This document shows, piece after piece, positions 5,722-11,987 of a stretch of 14,077 nucleotides of DNA. Position 1 is the stretch's first letter, and every line of letters starts with the position of its first letter. Source of the stretch: an uncultured Succinatimonas sp. (GTDB lineage Bacteria; Pseudomonadota; Gammaproteobacteria; Enterobacterales; Succinivibrionaceae); the NCBI RefSeq assembly GCF_905203285.1, contig NZ_CAJKVK010000055.1, forward strand, positions 1 to 14,077. Reading direction: 5' to 3'. Position numbers and translations under genes: made by a program. The notes beneath the pieces were generated by a model. That model was not told where the DNA came from and made no database searches. It worked only from the letters and a program-made list of their open reading frames with translations.

Positions 5722-7512
5722 CTATTTATACATAGGACCGTATGCTTTGCAGGCACGATAATCCTGACCTTCCTTATCCATGCCGTAAGCATTCCAGCAA
5801 GCAGGACGGAAAATCTTATCTTCAGGAACATTGTGCATGCAGACCGGGATACGCAACATAGCGCACAAAGTAATTAAGTCGGCTCCGATGTGACCGTAGC
5901 TGATTGCTCCATGGTTTGCACCCCAATTATTCATGACGTCATAAGCGCTCTTAAACGGTCCTTCTCCCACTCGCGGAGTAAACCAAGTGCACGGCCAGGT
6001 ATAATCGGTACGTTTCCACAATGTATCAGTTACCTCATCAGGAAGTCTTACCGTCCAGCCCTCAACAAGCTGCATAACAGGACCTACGCCTTTGACGATA
6101 TTAAGACGTGCCATAGTAACGGGCATTGCGGCCTCAGTGACAAAGCGTGAAGAGAAACCGCCGCCTCTGAAGTAGCCGTTATCAGCAGCACACCAGGTCG
6201 TAGCCTTAAGGCATTCGTCGATATCCTTATCATTCATTTCCCAGAAAGGCTTGATGCACGGATTACCATCTTTATCTAAGGCTTTGCCGCAAGCATCCAG
6301 GCAGGCTGCTCCTGAATTGATAAGATGAATAAATCCGCCTGCTTCTTTAGCTTTGCCTTCAAGTTCATAACCTGTAACGCGTTTTACAGCTTCGGCGCTC
6401 CAATAAGTACGGACATCGGCAAAAATCTGAGCAGTATTGGTTAAAAGCTTGTTAAAAAGCATGGTTGCGCCGTTTAAGCTGTCATTTTCTGTAGCGGTAA
6501 CAAACGGCTCACGAGCTCCTTCCCAATCAAATGAAGAGTTGAGCAAAGCTTCAGCAAAATCGGTATTAGGGAAATGATCGGTCCACTGTCTTTGGCCTTG
6601 GAAGCCGCCTGCGATAGCATTAAATCCGACAGCCTCTTCTTCACGACCTTCAGGCAAATTCTGATTACCCTGATACAAATCCTTGATAATAACCATGGAT
6701 TTGACAACGAATTCAAAGGCTTCTTCCATCTCTTTATCTGACTTGCGGACAAATTCAGGATTCTTGTCAAAGCCAATCTTGCACTTTTCCTTTGCCCAGG
6801 CTAATGCACGCTGATACTCTTCTTCATTGTAAATATGTTCATTCATGCGGCGTAAAAGCTCAACTTCGTCAACGGACTCAACGCGCATGCCGAGGTATTC
6901 TTCAAAAAAGTCGATATTTACCATGGAACCGGCAATACCCATGCAGGTAGCGCCGATTTGCAGATATGATTTGCCGCGCATAGTAGCAGCTGCTACCGCA
7001 GCACGGGCAAAGCGCAGGATTTTTTCCTGCACATCGCAAGGGATGGAAGAATCATCTGCTTCCTGAACGTCATGGCCGTAAATACCGAAGGCAGGTAAAC
7101 CTTTTTGTGCAAAACCTGCTAAAACACATGCCAAATATACGGCTCCCGGACGCTCGGTACCGTTAAATCCCCAAACGCCTTTAATCGTCATCGGATCCAT
7201 ATCCATGGTCTCAGCACCGTAGCACCAGCACGGAGTTACGGTTAGAGTGATGTCAACGCCAGCGTGCTTGAATTTGTCAGCACATTTTGCAGCCTCGGCG
7301 CCACGGCCTATAGTAGTGTCGGCAATTATTACTTTTACCGGCTCTCCGTTTGAATAACGTAAATTTTCTGAAATAAGCTTAGCGGCAGCATGAGCCATAC
7401 CCATGGTCTGTTCTTCAAGAGACTGTCTTACCTGCAAAGGTCCGCGACGAGCGTCGATTACGGGACGGATACCGATTACGGGATACTCACCCACATAACG
7501 ATTAGTAGCCAT
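5722..7512 (-). CDS. fucI: L-fucose isomerase
   Basis: This 596-residue protein aligns along its whole length with E. coli FucI (591). Shared segments are IGIRPVIDARRG near the start, TVTPCWCYGAETMDMDP, WGFNGTERPGAVYLA, FGIYGHDVQEADD, GFQGQRQWTDHFPN, LNSSFDWEGAREPFV, EGQDYRACKAYGP and the FRGGG(F)SSRF motif. The catalytic and Mn2+-binding residues of the family are kept: Glu342 in ATEND, Asp366 in FADVRTYW and His534 in NWGANHG. The enzyme converts L-fucose to L-fuculose, and the family also accepts D-arabinose. It is the first gene of the operon. An AAGGAG ribosome binding site lies 11 bp before the ATG, slightly far. No fuculokinase (fucK) or fuculose-1-phosphate aldolase (fucA) follows, so the next metabolic step must be encoded elsewhere or be different. 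Confidence 0.96.
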   Translation of the reverse strand: MATNRYVGEYPVIGIRPVIDARRGPLQVRQSLEEQTMGMAHAAAKLISENLRYSNGEPVKVIIADTTIGRGAEAAKCADKFKHAGVDITLTVTPCWCYGAETMDMDPMTIKGVWGFNGTERPGAVYLACVLAGFAQKGLPAFGIYGHDVQEADDSSIPCDVQEKILRFARAAVAAATMRGKSYLQIGATCMGIAGSMVNIDFFEEYLGMRVESVDEVELLRRMNEHIYNEEEYQRALAWAKEKCKIGFDKNPEFVRKSDKEMEEAFEFVVKSMVIIKDLYQGNQNLPEGREEEAVGFNAIAGGFQGQRQWTDHFPNTDFAEALLNSSFDWEGAREPFVTATENDSLNGATMLFNKLLTNTAQIFADVRTYWSAEAVKRVTGYELEGKAKEAGGFIHLINSGAACLDACGKALDKDGNPCIKPFWEMNDKDIDECLKATTWCAADNGYFRGGGFSSRFVTEAAMPVTMARLNIVKGVGPVMQLVEGWTVRLPDEVTDTLWKRTDYTWPCTWFTPRVGEGPFKSAYDVMNNWGANHGAISYGHIGADLITLCAMLRIPVCMHNVPEDKIFRPACWNAYGMDKEGQDYRACKAYGPMYK

Positions 7513-7603
7513 ATAAAGTTCGACTCCTTAATACTGATTTTTAAAATTTATTTAAATTTTGTAACAAGATGCCGTAAGGTGTTAGGCCAAAAAGCACGAA
7601 AAC

Positions 7604-7618
7604 TTGTAAAATATTCAC
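7604..7618 (+). repeat. Direct repeat copy 1 (TTGTAAAATATTCAC)
   Basis: It matches the copy at 7903-7917 at 14 of 15 positions in the same orientation, 299 bp away. It lies about 95 bp upstream of the fucI start, in what should be the fucI leader or promoter-proximal region. AraC-family proteins often use such asymmetric direct repeats, so this is a candidate binding site for the adjacent regulator. In very AT-rich DNA part of the match may be chance. Confidence 0.4.
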
Positions 7619-7720
7619 ATTTTGTAAAATTTAGCCAAAATCGTGACTCAACTCTTGTTTTCTAGTTTTTCATATAAATTTTCTTTTCAACAGACCTAAC
7701 GTTCTGTTTAGCAAAAACTT

Positions 7721-7726
7721 TTTATA
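7721..7726 (-). promoter_or_regulatory. Possible -10 element of the fucI operon
   Basis: TATAAA on the minus strand (complement of 7721-7726) lies with about 17 bp between it and a poor -35-like hexamer inside the right half of the 7737-7763 palindrome. If used, the palindrome would overlap the -35 region, a classic repressor position, and the fucI leader would be about 200 nt. The -35 match is weak. Confidence 0.3.
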
Positions 7727-7736
7727 ATTAAACAAA

Positions 7737-7763
7737 TTACTGTTCTGTATTAAAGAACAGTAA
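7737..7763. promoter_or_regulatory. Operator candidate: 10-bp-arm palindrome TTACTGTTCT-N7-AGAACAGTAA
   Basis: This is a perfect inverted repeat with 10-bp arms and the 7-bp spacer GTATTAA. Its 19-bp core is repeated with 17 of 19 identities at 9124-9142 before the aldolase/TRAP operon. It has no T-run and is centrally placed between divergent genes, so it looks like a dimer-binding operator rather than a terminator. The IclR-type regulator of the operon is the likeliest ligand. Confidence 0.75.
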
Positions 7764-7828
7764 ATTTTTACCTGAAAATCAATTTATTAATAAAATTCAA
7801 TAAGATAAGTAACTTTTAAGTTAATACG

Positions 7829-7856
7829 TTGCAAAATGACATTTAATTTTTATTCT
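7829..7856 (+). promoter_or_regulatory. Possible sigma70 promoter of the araC-family gene
   Basis: TTGCAA (7829-7834) and TATTCT (7851-7856) are separated by 16 bp, and a start point near 7863 would give a leader of about 70 nt. The match to consensus is moderate and the region is AT-rich, so other promoters are possible. Confidence 0.4.
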
Positions 7857-7902
7857 TGGCCTTATATCAAATAAAAATTTAAATTTTATGACTATCATGA
7901 TT

Positions 7903-7917
7903 TTGTTAAATATTCAC
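7903..7917 (+). repeat. Direct repeat copy 2 (TTGTTAAATATTCAC)
   Basis: It lies immediately before the AAGGA ribosome binding site (7922-7926) of the araC-family gene. Binding here would sit downstream of the proposed promoter and could act as an autoregulatory roadblock. It is paired with the copy at 7604-7618. Confidence 0.4.
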
Positions 7918-7932
7918 TTTTAAGGATTTGAT

Positions 7933-8820
7933 ATGCTGTCACTGCCTGCAGGTGCTTACGATGAAAATTTCGAACGCGGATCATTAACCTTTCCTTTTGA
8001 CTATCATTACATCAATAAACATCACCCGCGCTTTATCATGCCGTTTCACTATCATATTGATCATGAACTCATCCGCATCTTAAAAGGCGGTTTATCCATT
8101 ACGCTTAACGAACGACATTATTATCTAAAGGAAGGAGACTACCTGTTCATTTCCGACGGCGTCGTTCACGGAGGTCACCCTGATTCAATCAACGATGTTT
8201 ATGAATGCGTAGTTTTCAATCTGTCCAAAATTTTTGATACGACAAAGCCAAACACAATTGACTTAAAGCGCCTTATCACTCATCAAATCCAACCCAAAGA
8301 AATCTTTTACAAAGAAAAAAACACCGGCTTGTCATACTTTATTGATTCTTTTTTTGACATAGTAAAAACCCGAAACGACGAGAATTCATTGCTGGCTCAA
8401 GGACTGCTTCTAACAATCCTCGGCAATATTTTTCACTTAAAGGAATTTACGACAAAAGAAGATGAAATAGCCTCACGCTACTTAAAATATTTAAACAAGA
8501 CCAATGTTCTGTTTCGTTATATTTTCGACAATTACGATAAAGACATAGCCCTTGAAGATATGGCGGCAACAGTTAACTTAAACCCTAAATATTTTTGCAA
8601 ATTCTTTAAAGAACTTACCGGCAAACGTCCGATGGACTATTTAAATGCCTTCCGTATTGAATGCGCTGCCGTAAAACTCCAAAGTCCGACCGAAAACATC
8701 AACCAGATCGCCTATACTTGCGGTTTTAAAGATCCGGCGTACTTTACCAAAATGTTTAAGCGCTACAAAAATCTCTCTCCGCGGGAGTTCAGACAATTAA
8801 ACCTTGAACAAAAAGATTAA
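7933..8820 (+). CDS. AraC-family transcriptional regulator with cupin sensor domain
   Basis: This 295-residue protein has two domains. The N-terminal AraC-type cupin (about residues 30-95) shows the His-rich FHYHIDHEL strand, GGLSITLNERHYYLKEGDYLFIS and a VVHGG loop, which usually bind a sugar or a related ligand. The C-terminal double helix-turn-helix (about 195-290) contains IALEDMAATVNLNPKYFCKFFKELTG and INQIAYTCGFKDPAYFTKMFKRY...SPREFR, the conserved second-helix signature. AAGGA at 7922-7926 is a good ribosome binding site, 6 bp from the ATG. The gene is transcribed divergently from fucI, a common arrangement for activators of sugar operons (for example RhaS/RhaR and FucR-like systems). 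It probably activates one or both flanking operons; the effector is unknown. Confidence 0.92.
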   Translation: MLSLPAGAYDENFERGSLTFPFDYHYINKHHPRFIMPFHYHIDHELIRILKGGLSITLNERHYYLKEGDYLFISDGVVHGGHPDSINDVYECVVFNLSKIFDTTKPNTIDLKRLITHQIQPKEIFYKEKNTGLSYFIDSFFDIVKTRNDENSLLAQGLLLTILGNIFHLKEFTTKEDEIASRYLKYLNKTNVLFRYIFDNYDKDIALEDMAATVNLNPKYFCKFFKELTGKRPMDYLNAFRIECAAVKLQSPTENINQIAYTCGFKDPAYFTKMFKRYKNLSPREFRQLNLEQKD

Positions 8821-9123
8821 CTGCAAGACTAAGTATTTCGTCTTAAAAGAAAATTTTTCAAAAAATATAAGATAAAAGCACATAGACATTAATAAAGTAC
8901 AAATGATTTCAAATAAACATTTACATGCTTAATAAGCTGTTATATAAGAATATATTATCTTTATTTGCATAAATATTTTATTTGAAACTAAAAATTGAGC
9001 TATCTCACATCTTAATTATTTAATCTTTATAAAGTGAATTTTATCCAATTTTAAAATCATTTTTTTATATCTGAGCTTATGCATTTCTACTAAATTAATC
9101 ATAAATTCTTTATGGCTTAATGC

Positions 9124-9142
9124 TGTTCTTTATTACAGAACA
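9124..9142. promoter_or_regulatory. Operator candidate: second copy of TGTTCT-N7-AGAACA
   Basis: TGTTCT (9124-9129) and AGAACA (9137-9142) flank the 7-bp spacer TTATTAC. The 19-bp core differs from the copy at 7737-7763 at only two spacer positions. It ends 20 bp before the chosen start codon (9163), so bound protein would block a promoter lying just upstream. The identical arms, spacing and shared TATTA centre argue strongly that one regulator controls both operons. Confidence 0.72.
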
Positions 9143-9153
9143 TGGCAGATTGC

Positions 9154-9157
9154 GGAG
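9154..9157 (+). promoter_or_regulatory. Ribosome binding site deciding the start of the DapA-family gene
   Basis: GGAG lies 5 bp before the ATG at 9163. The alternative in-frame ATG at 9142 overlaps the last base of the operator and has no such site, so 9163 is preferred. Confidence 0.7.
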
Positions 9158-9162
9158 ATATT

Positions 9163-10089
9163 ATGTCAAATAACATCAGTTTCCCGGGCGGCGCATGGCC
9201 GGTCATGCTGACCCCTTTTACGGCAGACAACAAAGTTGACTACGAAGGACTTAAAGCACTTACTAAGTGGTATATTGACAACGGATGCTCCGGTCTTTTT
9301 TCCGATTGCCAATCCAGCGAAATGTTCTTCCTTACAAAAGAAGAACGCATCAACATAGCTAAAACCGTTATTGACGTTGCTGCAGGAAAAGTTCCTGTAA
9401 TAGTTTCAGGACACATTTCCGATTCCATTGAAGATCAAATTGATGAACTTAAAGCGATTGCCGCCTTAAAGCCTGCAGCGCTTATTTTCATCACCAACCG
9501 CTTTGCAAAAGAAAACGAAAGCAATGAGATTTGGCGTAAAAATTGTGAAACAGTGGTAGCCGCACTGCCTCAGGATTTACCTTTGGGCCTTTATGAATGC
9601 CCCTATCCTTATAAGCGTCTTATTGATGAAGATAATCTTAAATGGATTGCTCAATCAGGTCGTTTTTATTTCCTAAAAGATACTTGCTGTGATCTTAATC
9701 TTTTGAAAAAGCGTGCCCAAATCGTTAAAGGCAGTAATCTTAAGATTTATAATGCCAACACAACGACCTTGCTTGATTCCTTAAAATCGGGCTGTCACGG
9801 ATTCTGCGGTGTAATGGCGTCTTTCCAGATGAAGATTTATGCTTATCTTTGCGATCATGTAAATGATGAAAAATCTGAAAAACTGCAAGATCTTTTAACT
9901 ATAACTTCGCTTATTGAGCGCCAATATTATCCGGTAAATGCAAAATATTACCTGAAAACTTTTGAAAATCTTCCCATTACTACCGTCACCCGAACAAAAG
10001 ACGATTCCGGTTTAACCGAAACATTCAAGACTGAGGTTAAGGCGCTTAAAGATCTTACAGACGACTATGCCAGAGCTTTAGGCATCTGA
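9163..10089 (+). CDS. DapA/NanA-family class I (Schiff-base) aldolase or lyase
   Basis: With the start at 9163 the protein has 308 residues, typical of the DHDPS/N-acetylneuraminate lyase TIM-barrel family. The start GGAWPVMLTPF is diagnostic. The catalytic tyrosine is Tyr144 (GLYECPYPY) and the Schiff-base lysine is Lys172 (FLKDTCCD), with the same 28-residue spacing as Tyr133/Lys161 of E. coli DapA. The usual G-T-T-G-E substrate-binding motif is replaced by CQSSEM (49-54), so it is unlikely to be true DapA. Members of this family cleave or form 2-keto acids using pyruvate, for example sialic acid, 2-keto-3-deoxygluconate or 2-keto-3-deoxyfuconate. It is the first gene of the operon, 27 bp before the HpaI-type aldolase. 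I infer a 2-keto-3-deoxy sugar acid substrate; the exact one is not readable. Confidence 0.88.
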   Translation: MSNNISFPGGAWPVMLTPFTADNKVDYEGLKALTKWYIDNGCSGLFSDCQSSEMFFLTKEERINIAKTVIDVAAGKVPVIVSGHISDSIEDQIDELKAIAALKPAALIFITNRFAKENESNEIWRKNCETVVAALPQDLPLGLYECPYPYKRLIDEDNLKWIAQSGRFYFLKDTCCDLNLLKKRAQIVKGSNLKIYNANTTTLLDSLKSGCHGFCGVMASFQMKIYAYLCDHVNDEKSEKLQDLLTITSLIERQYYPVNAKYYLKTFENLPITTVTRTKDDSGLTETFKTEVKALKDLTDDYARALGI

Positions 10090-10116
10090 CGGAATCGTAT
10101 ATCAAAGGATGTAAAA

Positions 10117-10890
10117 ATGAATCAATTTAAAGAAAGATTATTAAAGGGTGAAAAGCTCATAGGATTTGAAGTCGATCTCGCCGAACCTTGCATTTCCGAG
10201 ATGGTTGCCGCTTGCGGTTTTGACTTTATATGGGTAGACACCGAACATCAGGCAATGGATTACGAAACGGTATTAAACCAAATAATCGCCTGTAAAGCTG
10301 GCGGGGCCGCATCTATAGTCCGTGTACCGCAGAATGAGCCCTTTTTAGCCAAACGTGTTTTGGAAATGGGTCCTGACGGAATCATTTTCCCTAACGTAAA
10401 TTCAGCGACAGAACTTAAAAAGGCGATGGACGCCTGTTTATACCCTCCGTACGGCAAACGCGGATTCGGACCTAAACGAGCCTGCGGATACGGACGCATC
10501 GATCTTTTTGATTACATAAAAGAAGCAAAAGATGCCATGTGCCGCTTTGCTCAGCTTGAACATATTGATGCTATTAATGATTTGGACAATATGTTAAAAG
10601 TAGAAGGCTGTGACGGTTTTATCGTCGGTCCGTGCGATTTATCAGGATCAATCGGTTTGCTTAATGAAACCAAGCATCCTAAAGTAGTCGCTCTTATGCA
10701 AACGGCAATTGAAAAATGTAAAGCAGCAGGTAAACCTATCGGTGTTGCAGCGGCTTACTCGCCAGAGGACGTAAAATTCTGGTATGACCTTGGCTTCCAA
10801 TTCCTGTCAGCAGGAACGGACACTGCAGCTATTATTGCCCGAGCTCAAGAACAAATTGCTGTTATGTCAAAGTTTTTTAAACAAAAATAA
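10117..10890 (+). CDS. HpcH/HpaI-family class II aldolase (2-keto-3-deoxy acid aldolase)
   Basis: This 257-residue TIM-barrel protein resembles the HpaI, GarL and RhmA (YfaU) aldolases. The visible active-site residues are His44 in WVDTEHQAMD, Arg69 in IVRVP, and the metal ligands Glu148 in AQLEH and Asp174 in VGPCDLSGSIG. The YPPYGKRGFGP loop (109-119) is also family-typical. Such metal-dependent enzymes split 2-keto-3-deoxy acids into pyruvate and an aldehyde, for example lactaldehyde, glyceraldehyde or tartronate semialdehyde. An AAAGGA ribosome binding site lies just before the ATG. The end of the gene is followed by a small hairpin (10889-10909) and then dctP. Having a mechanistically different aldolase next door suggests either successive steps or two related substrates. 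Confidence 0.92.
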   Translation: MNQFKERLLKGEKLIGFEVDLAEPCISEMVAACGFDFIWVDTEHQAMDYETVLNQIIACKAGGAASIVRVPQNEPFLAKRVLEMGPDGIIFPNVNSATELKKAMDACLYPPYGKRGFGPKRACGYGRIDLFDYIKEAKDAMCRFAQLEHIDAINDLDNMLKVEGCDGFIVGPCDLSGSIGLLNETKHPKVVALMQTAIEKCKAAGKPIGVAAAYSPEDVKFWYDLGFQFLSAGTDTAAIIARAQEQIAVMSKFFKQK

Positions 10891-10909
10891 TGCATAATGA
10901 CCATGCATT
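10889..10909 (+). repeat. Small hairpin between the aldolase gene and dctP
   Basis: AATGCAT (10889-10895) pairs perfectly with ATGCATT (10903-10909) across a 7-nt loop and is followed by a short T stretch. It overlaps the aldolase stop codon and precedes the AAGGAG site of dctP (10916-10921). It could act as a weak attenuator or processing site. Confidence 0.4.
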
Positions 10910-10928
10910 TTTAATAAGGAGTCATTTT

Positions 10929-11924
10929 ATGAAATTCAAACCCGCAATTTTAGCTGCCGCTGTTGCTTCTTTTGTCGCTTTTTCCGCTTCTGCAAATGCT
11001 GCGGACTTCCCTGAAATGGAACTTTCTTTAGCACACAGTGCTGCTGCAAGTCATGCTCATAATGCAGCCGCTTTACTGTTTAAAAAAGAGGTTGAAGAGG
11101 CAACCGGCGGTAAAGTTAAAGTAGAGGTTTATCCTGCTTCCGAGCTTGGTGATCAGCCTGCTCTTATCGATCAGTGCGTCACCGGCGGCGATGTTGACTT
11201 GGTTATCGCATCCCAGTCAAATCTTGCCACCTATATGCCTAAAATGAATGCTTTAAGTGCTCCTTTCCTTTTCCAGGATTACGATCAGGCCCACAAAGTA
11301 ATTGATGATTACATCATGCCTTGGCTGTATGACGATATGGCCGATACCATGAATGTTCTGCCTCTTTCCATGTTTGACTACGGATTCCGTCATGTAACCA
11401 CACAGAATATTGTAGTAACTAAAGCAGAAGATCTTAAAGGCGTTAAAATCCGCGTACCGGGCTCTGCCGGCTTGCTTGCAACTTTTGACGCATTAGGTGC
11501 CAACACACAGACTATCGCTTACTCCGAACTTTATCAGTCATTAAAGCAAGGTGTTGTCGACGCTGAAGAAAACCCTGTCGCCACAATTCTTGCCGACTCA
11601 TATTACGAGTGCCAGAATCAGCTTTCATTAACCGGACACTTCTTTGATATGCAGGCATTAATCATCAACAAAGACATCTATGATGAAATGACTCCTGAAT
11701 TGCAAGAAGTTGTTAAGAAAGCCGCTATTGACGCACAAAACTTAACCCGTACACAAATCCCCGGAGAAGAGGCTGAAATTATCGCCAAACTTAAAGAATA
11801 CGGCATGAGTGTTACCGAAGTTGATAAATCAAGCTTTATCTCCAAGATGGGTCCTGCCTACAAAAAGATCGCAGAACTTTGCGGTCAAGAAGAACTTGAC
11901 AACCTCATTAAAGCTATAAAGTAG
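10929..11924 (+). CDS. dctP: TRAP transporter periplasmic solute-binding protein (DctP family)
   Basis: The start at 10929 is chosen because AAGGAG (10916-10921) precedes it with 7-bp spacing and it opens directly into a signal peptide (MKFKPAILAAA, ending ASANA before the cleavage site near residue 24). The longer frame from 10890 would add 13 residues in front of that signal. The 331-residue protein has the DctP/TAXI-type layout. KGVKIRVPGSA carries the carboxylate-binding arginine of TRAP receptors (Arg175), and YSELYQSLKQGVVDAEENP matches the family's 'E.Y.aLq.GvvDgqEnp' motif. It should bind an organic acid or sugar acid in the periplasm and feed DctQM. The operon context suggests the ligand is, or leads to, the 2-keto-3-deoxy acid split by the upstream aldolases. 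Confidence 0.94.
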   Translation: MKFKPAILAAAVASFVAFSASANAADFPEMELSLAHSAAASHAHNAAALLFKKEVEEATGGKVKVEVYPASELGDQPALIDQCVTGGDVDLVIASQSNLATYMPKMNALSAPFLFQDYDQAHKVIDDYIMPWLYDDMADTMNVLPLSMFDYGFRHVTTQNIVVTKAEDLKGVKIRVPGSAGLLATFDALGANTQTIAYSELYQSLKQGVVDAEENPVATILADSYYECQNQLSLTGHFFDMQALIINKDIYDEMTPELQEVVKKAAIDAQNLTRTQIPGEEAEIIAKLKEYGMSVTEVDKSSFISKMGPAYKKIAELCGQEELDNLIKAIK

Positions 11925-11935
11925 TTCTTTAAATA

Positions 11936-11963
11936 AAAGTGCGGCGATATTTCGTCGCACTTT
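11936..11963 (+). repeat. Strong stem-loop between dctP and dctM
   Basis: AAAGTGCG (11936-11943) pairs with CGCACTTT (11956-11963), and the stem continues through a G-T pair and CGA/TCG to a TATT loop, giving 12 pairs. It is followed by CCTTTAATAA rather than a clean T-run. It is likely to stabilise the dctP mRNA or partly terminate it, so that the binding protein exceeds the membrane subunits. Confidence 0.72.
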
Positions 11964-11987
11964 CCTTTAATAAAGAGGGACTTTTTT

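Larger units (their letters stand above)
7513..7932. promoter_or_regulatory. Divergent control region between fucI and the araC-family gene
   Basis: This 420-bp stretch has no credible gene and is strongly AT-rich. It must contain the promoters for both directions. It holds the long perfect palindrome at 7737-7763, a degenerate half-like copy near 7700-7718, two direct copies of TTGTWAAATATTCAC (7604-7618 and 7903-7917) and an araC-side promoter candidate at 7829-7856. On the fucI side the untranslated leader could be as long as about 200 nt. Confidence 0.75.
8821..9162. promoter_or_regulatory. AT-rich spacer upstream of the aldolase/TRAP operon
   Basis: No gene is visible in this 342-bp stretch. 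Just after the araC-family stop there is a weak hairpin (AAGAC 8825-8829 with GTCTT 8840-8844, 10-nt loop) that may help end transcription. The remainder is extremely AT-rich, which prevents a confident promoter call. The end of the region holds the palindrome at 9124-9142 and the GGAG ribosome binding site at 9154-9157. Confidence 0.6.

Noticed and set aside
6474..6776. A 100-codon open frame inside fucI on the same strand in another frame
   Set aside because: It is internal to a fully conserved FucI reading frame and has no own ribosome binding site or family match.
7595..7640. A CRP-type site (TGTGA-N6-TCACA) on the minus strand near ATGTGAATATTTTACA
   Set aside because: Only one half-site matches and the spacing to the second half is wrong.
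9142..9162. Upstream start for the DapA-family gene at 9142
   Set aside because: The ATG overlaps the operator palindrome and has no ribosome binding site. The start at 9163 has GGAG 5 bp away and begins like the family.
3479..10089. A sialic acid catabolic cluster (sialidase, NanA, TRAP SiaPQM)
   Set aside because: The BNR protein is cytosolic and lacks the FRIP motif, the DapA-like protein lacks the GTTGE-type motif expected in NanA, and nanE, nanK and nagB-like genes are absent. FucI and FucU also do not fit.
10890..10928. Upstream start for dctP at 10890, overlapping the aldolase stop
   Set aside because: It would put 13 extra residues, including charged ones, before a typical signal peptide. 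The ATG at 10929 has an ideal AAGGAG site.
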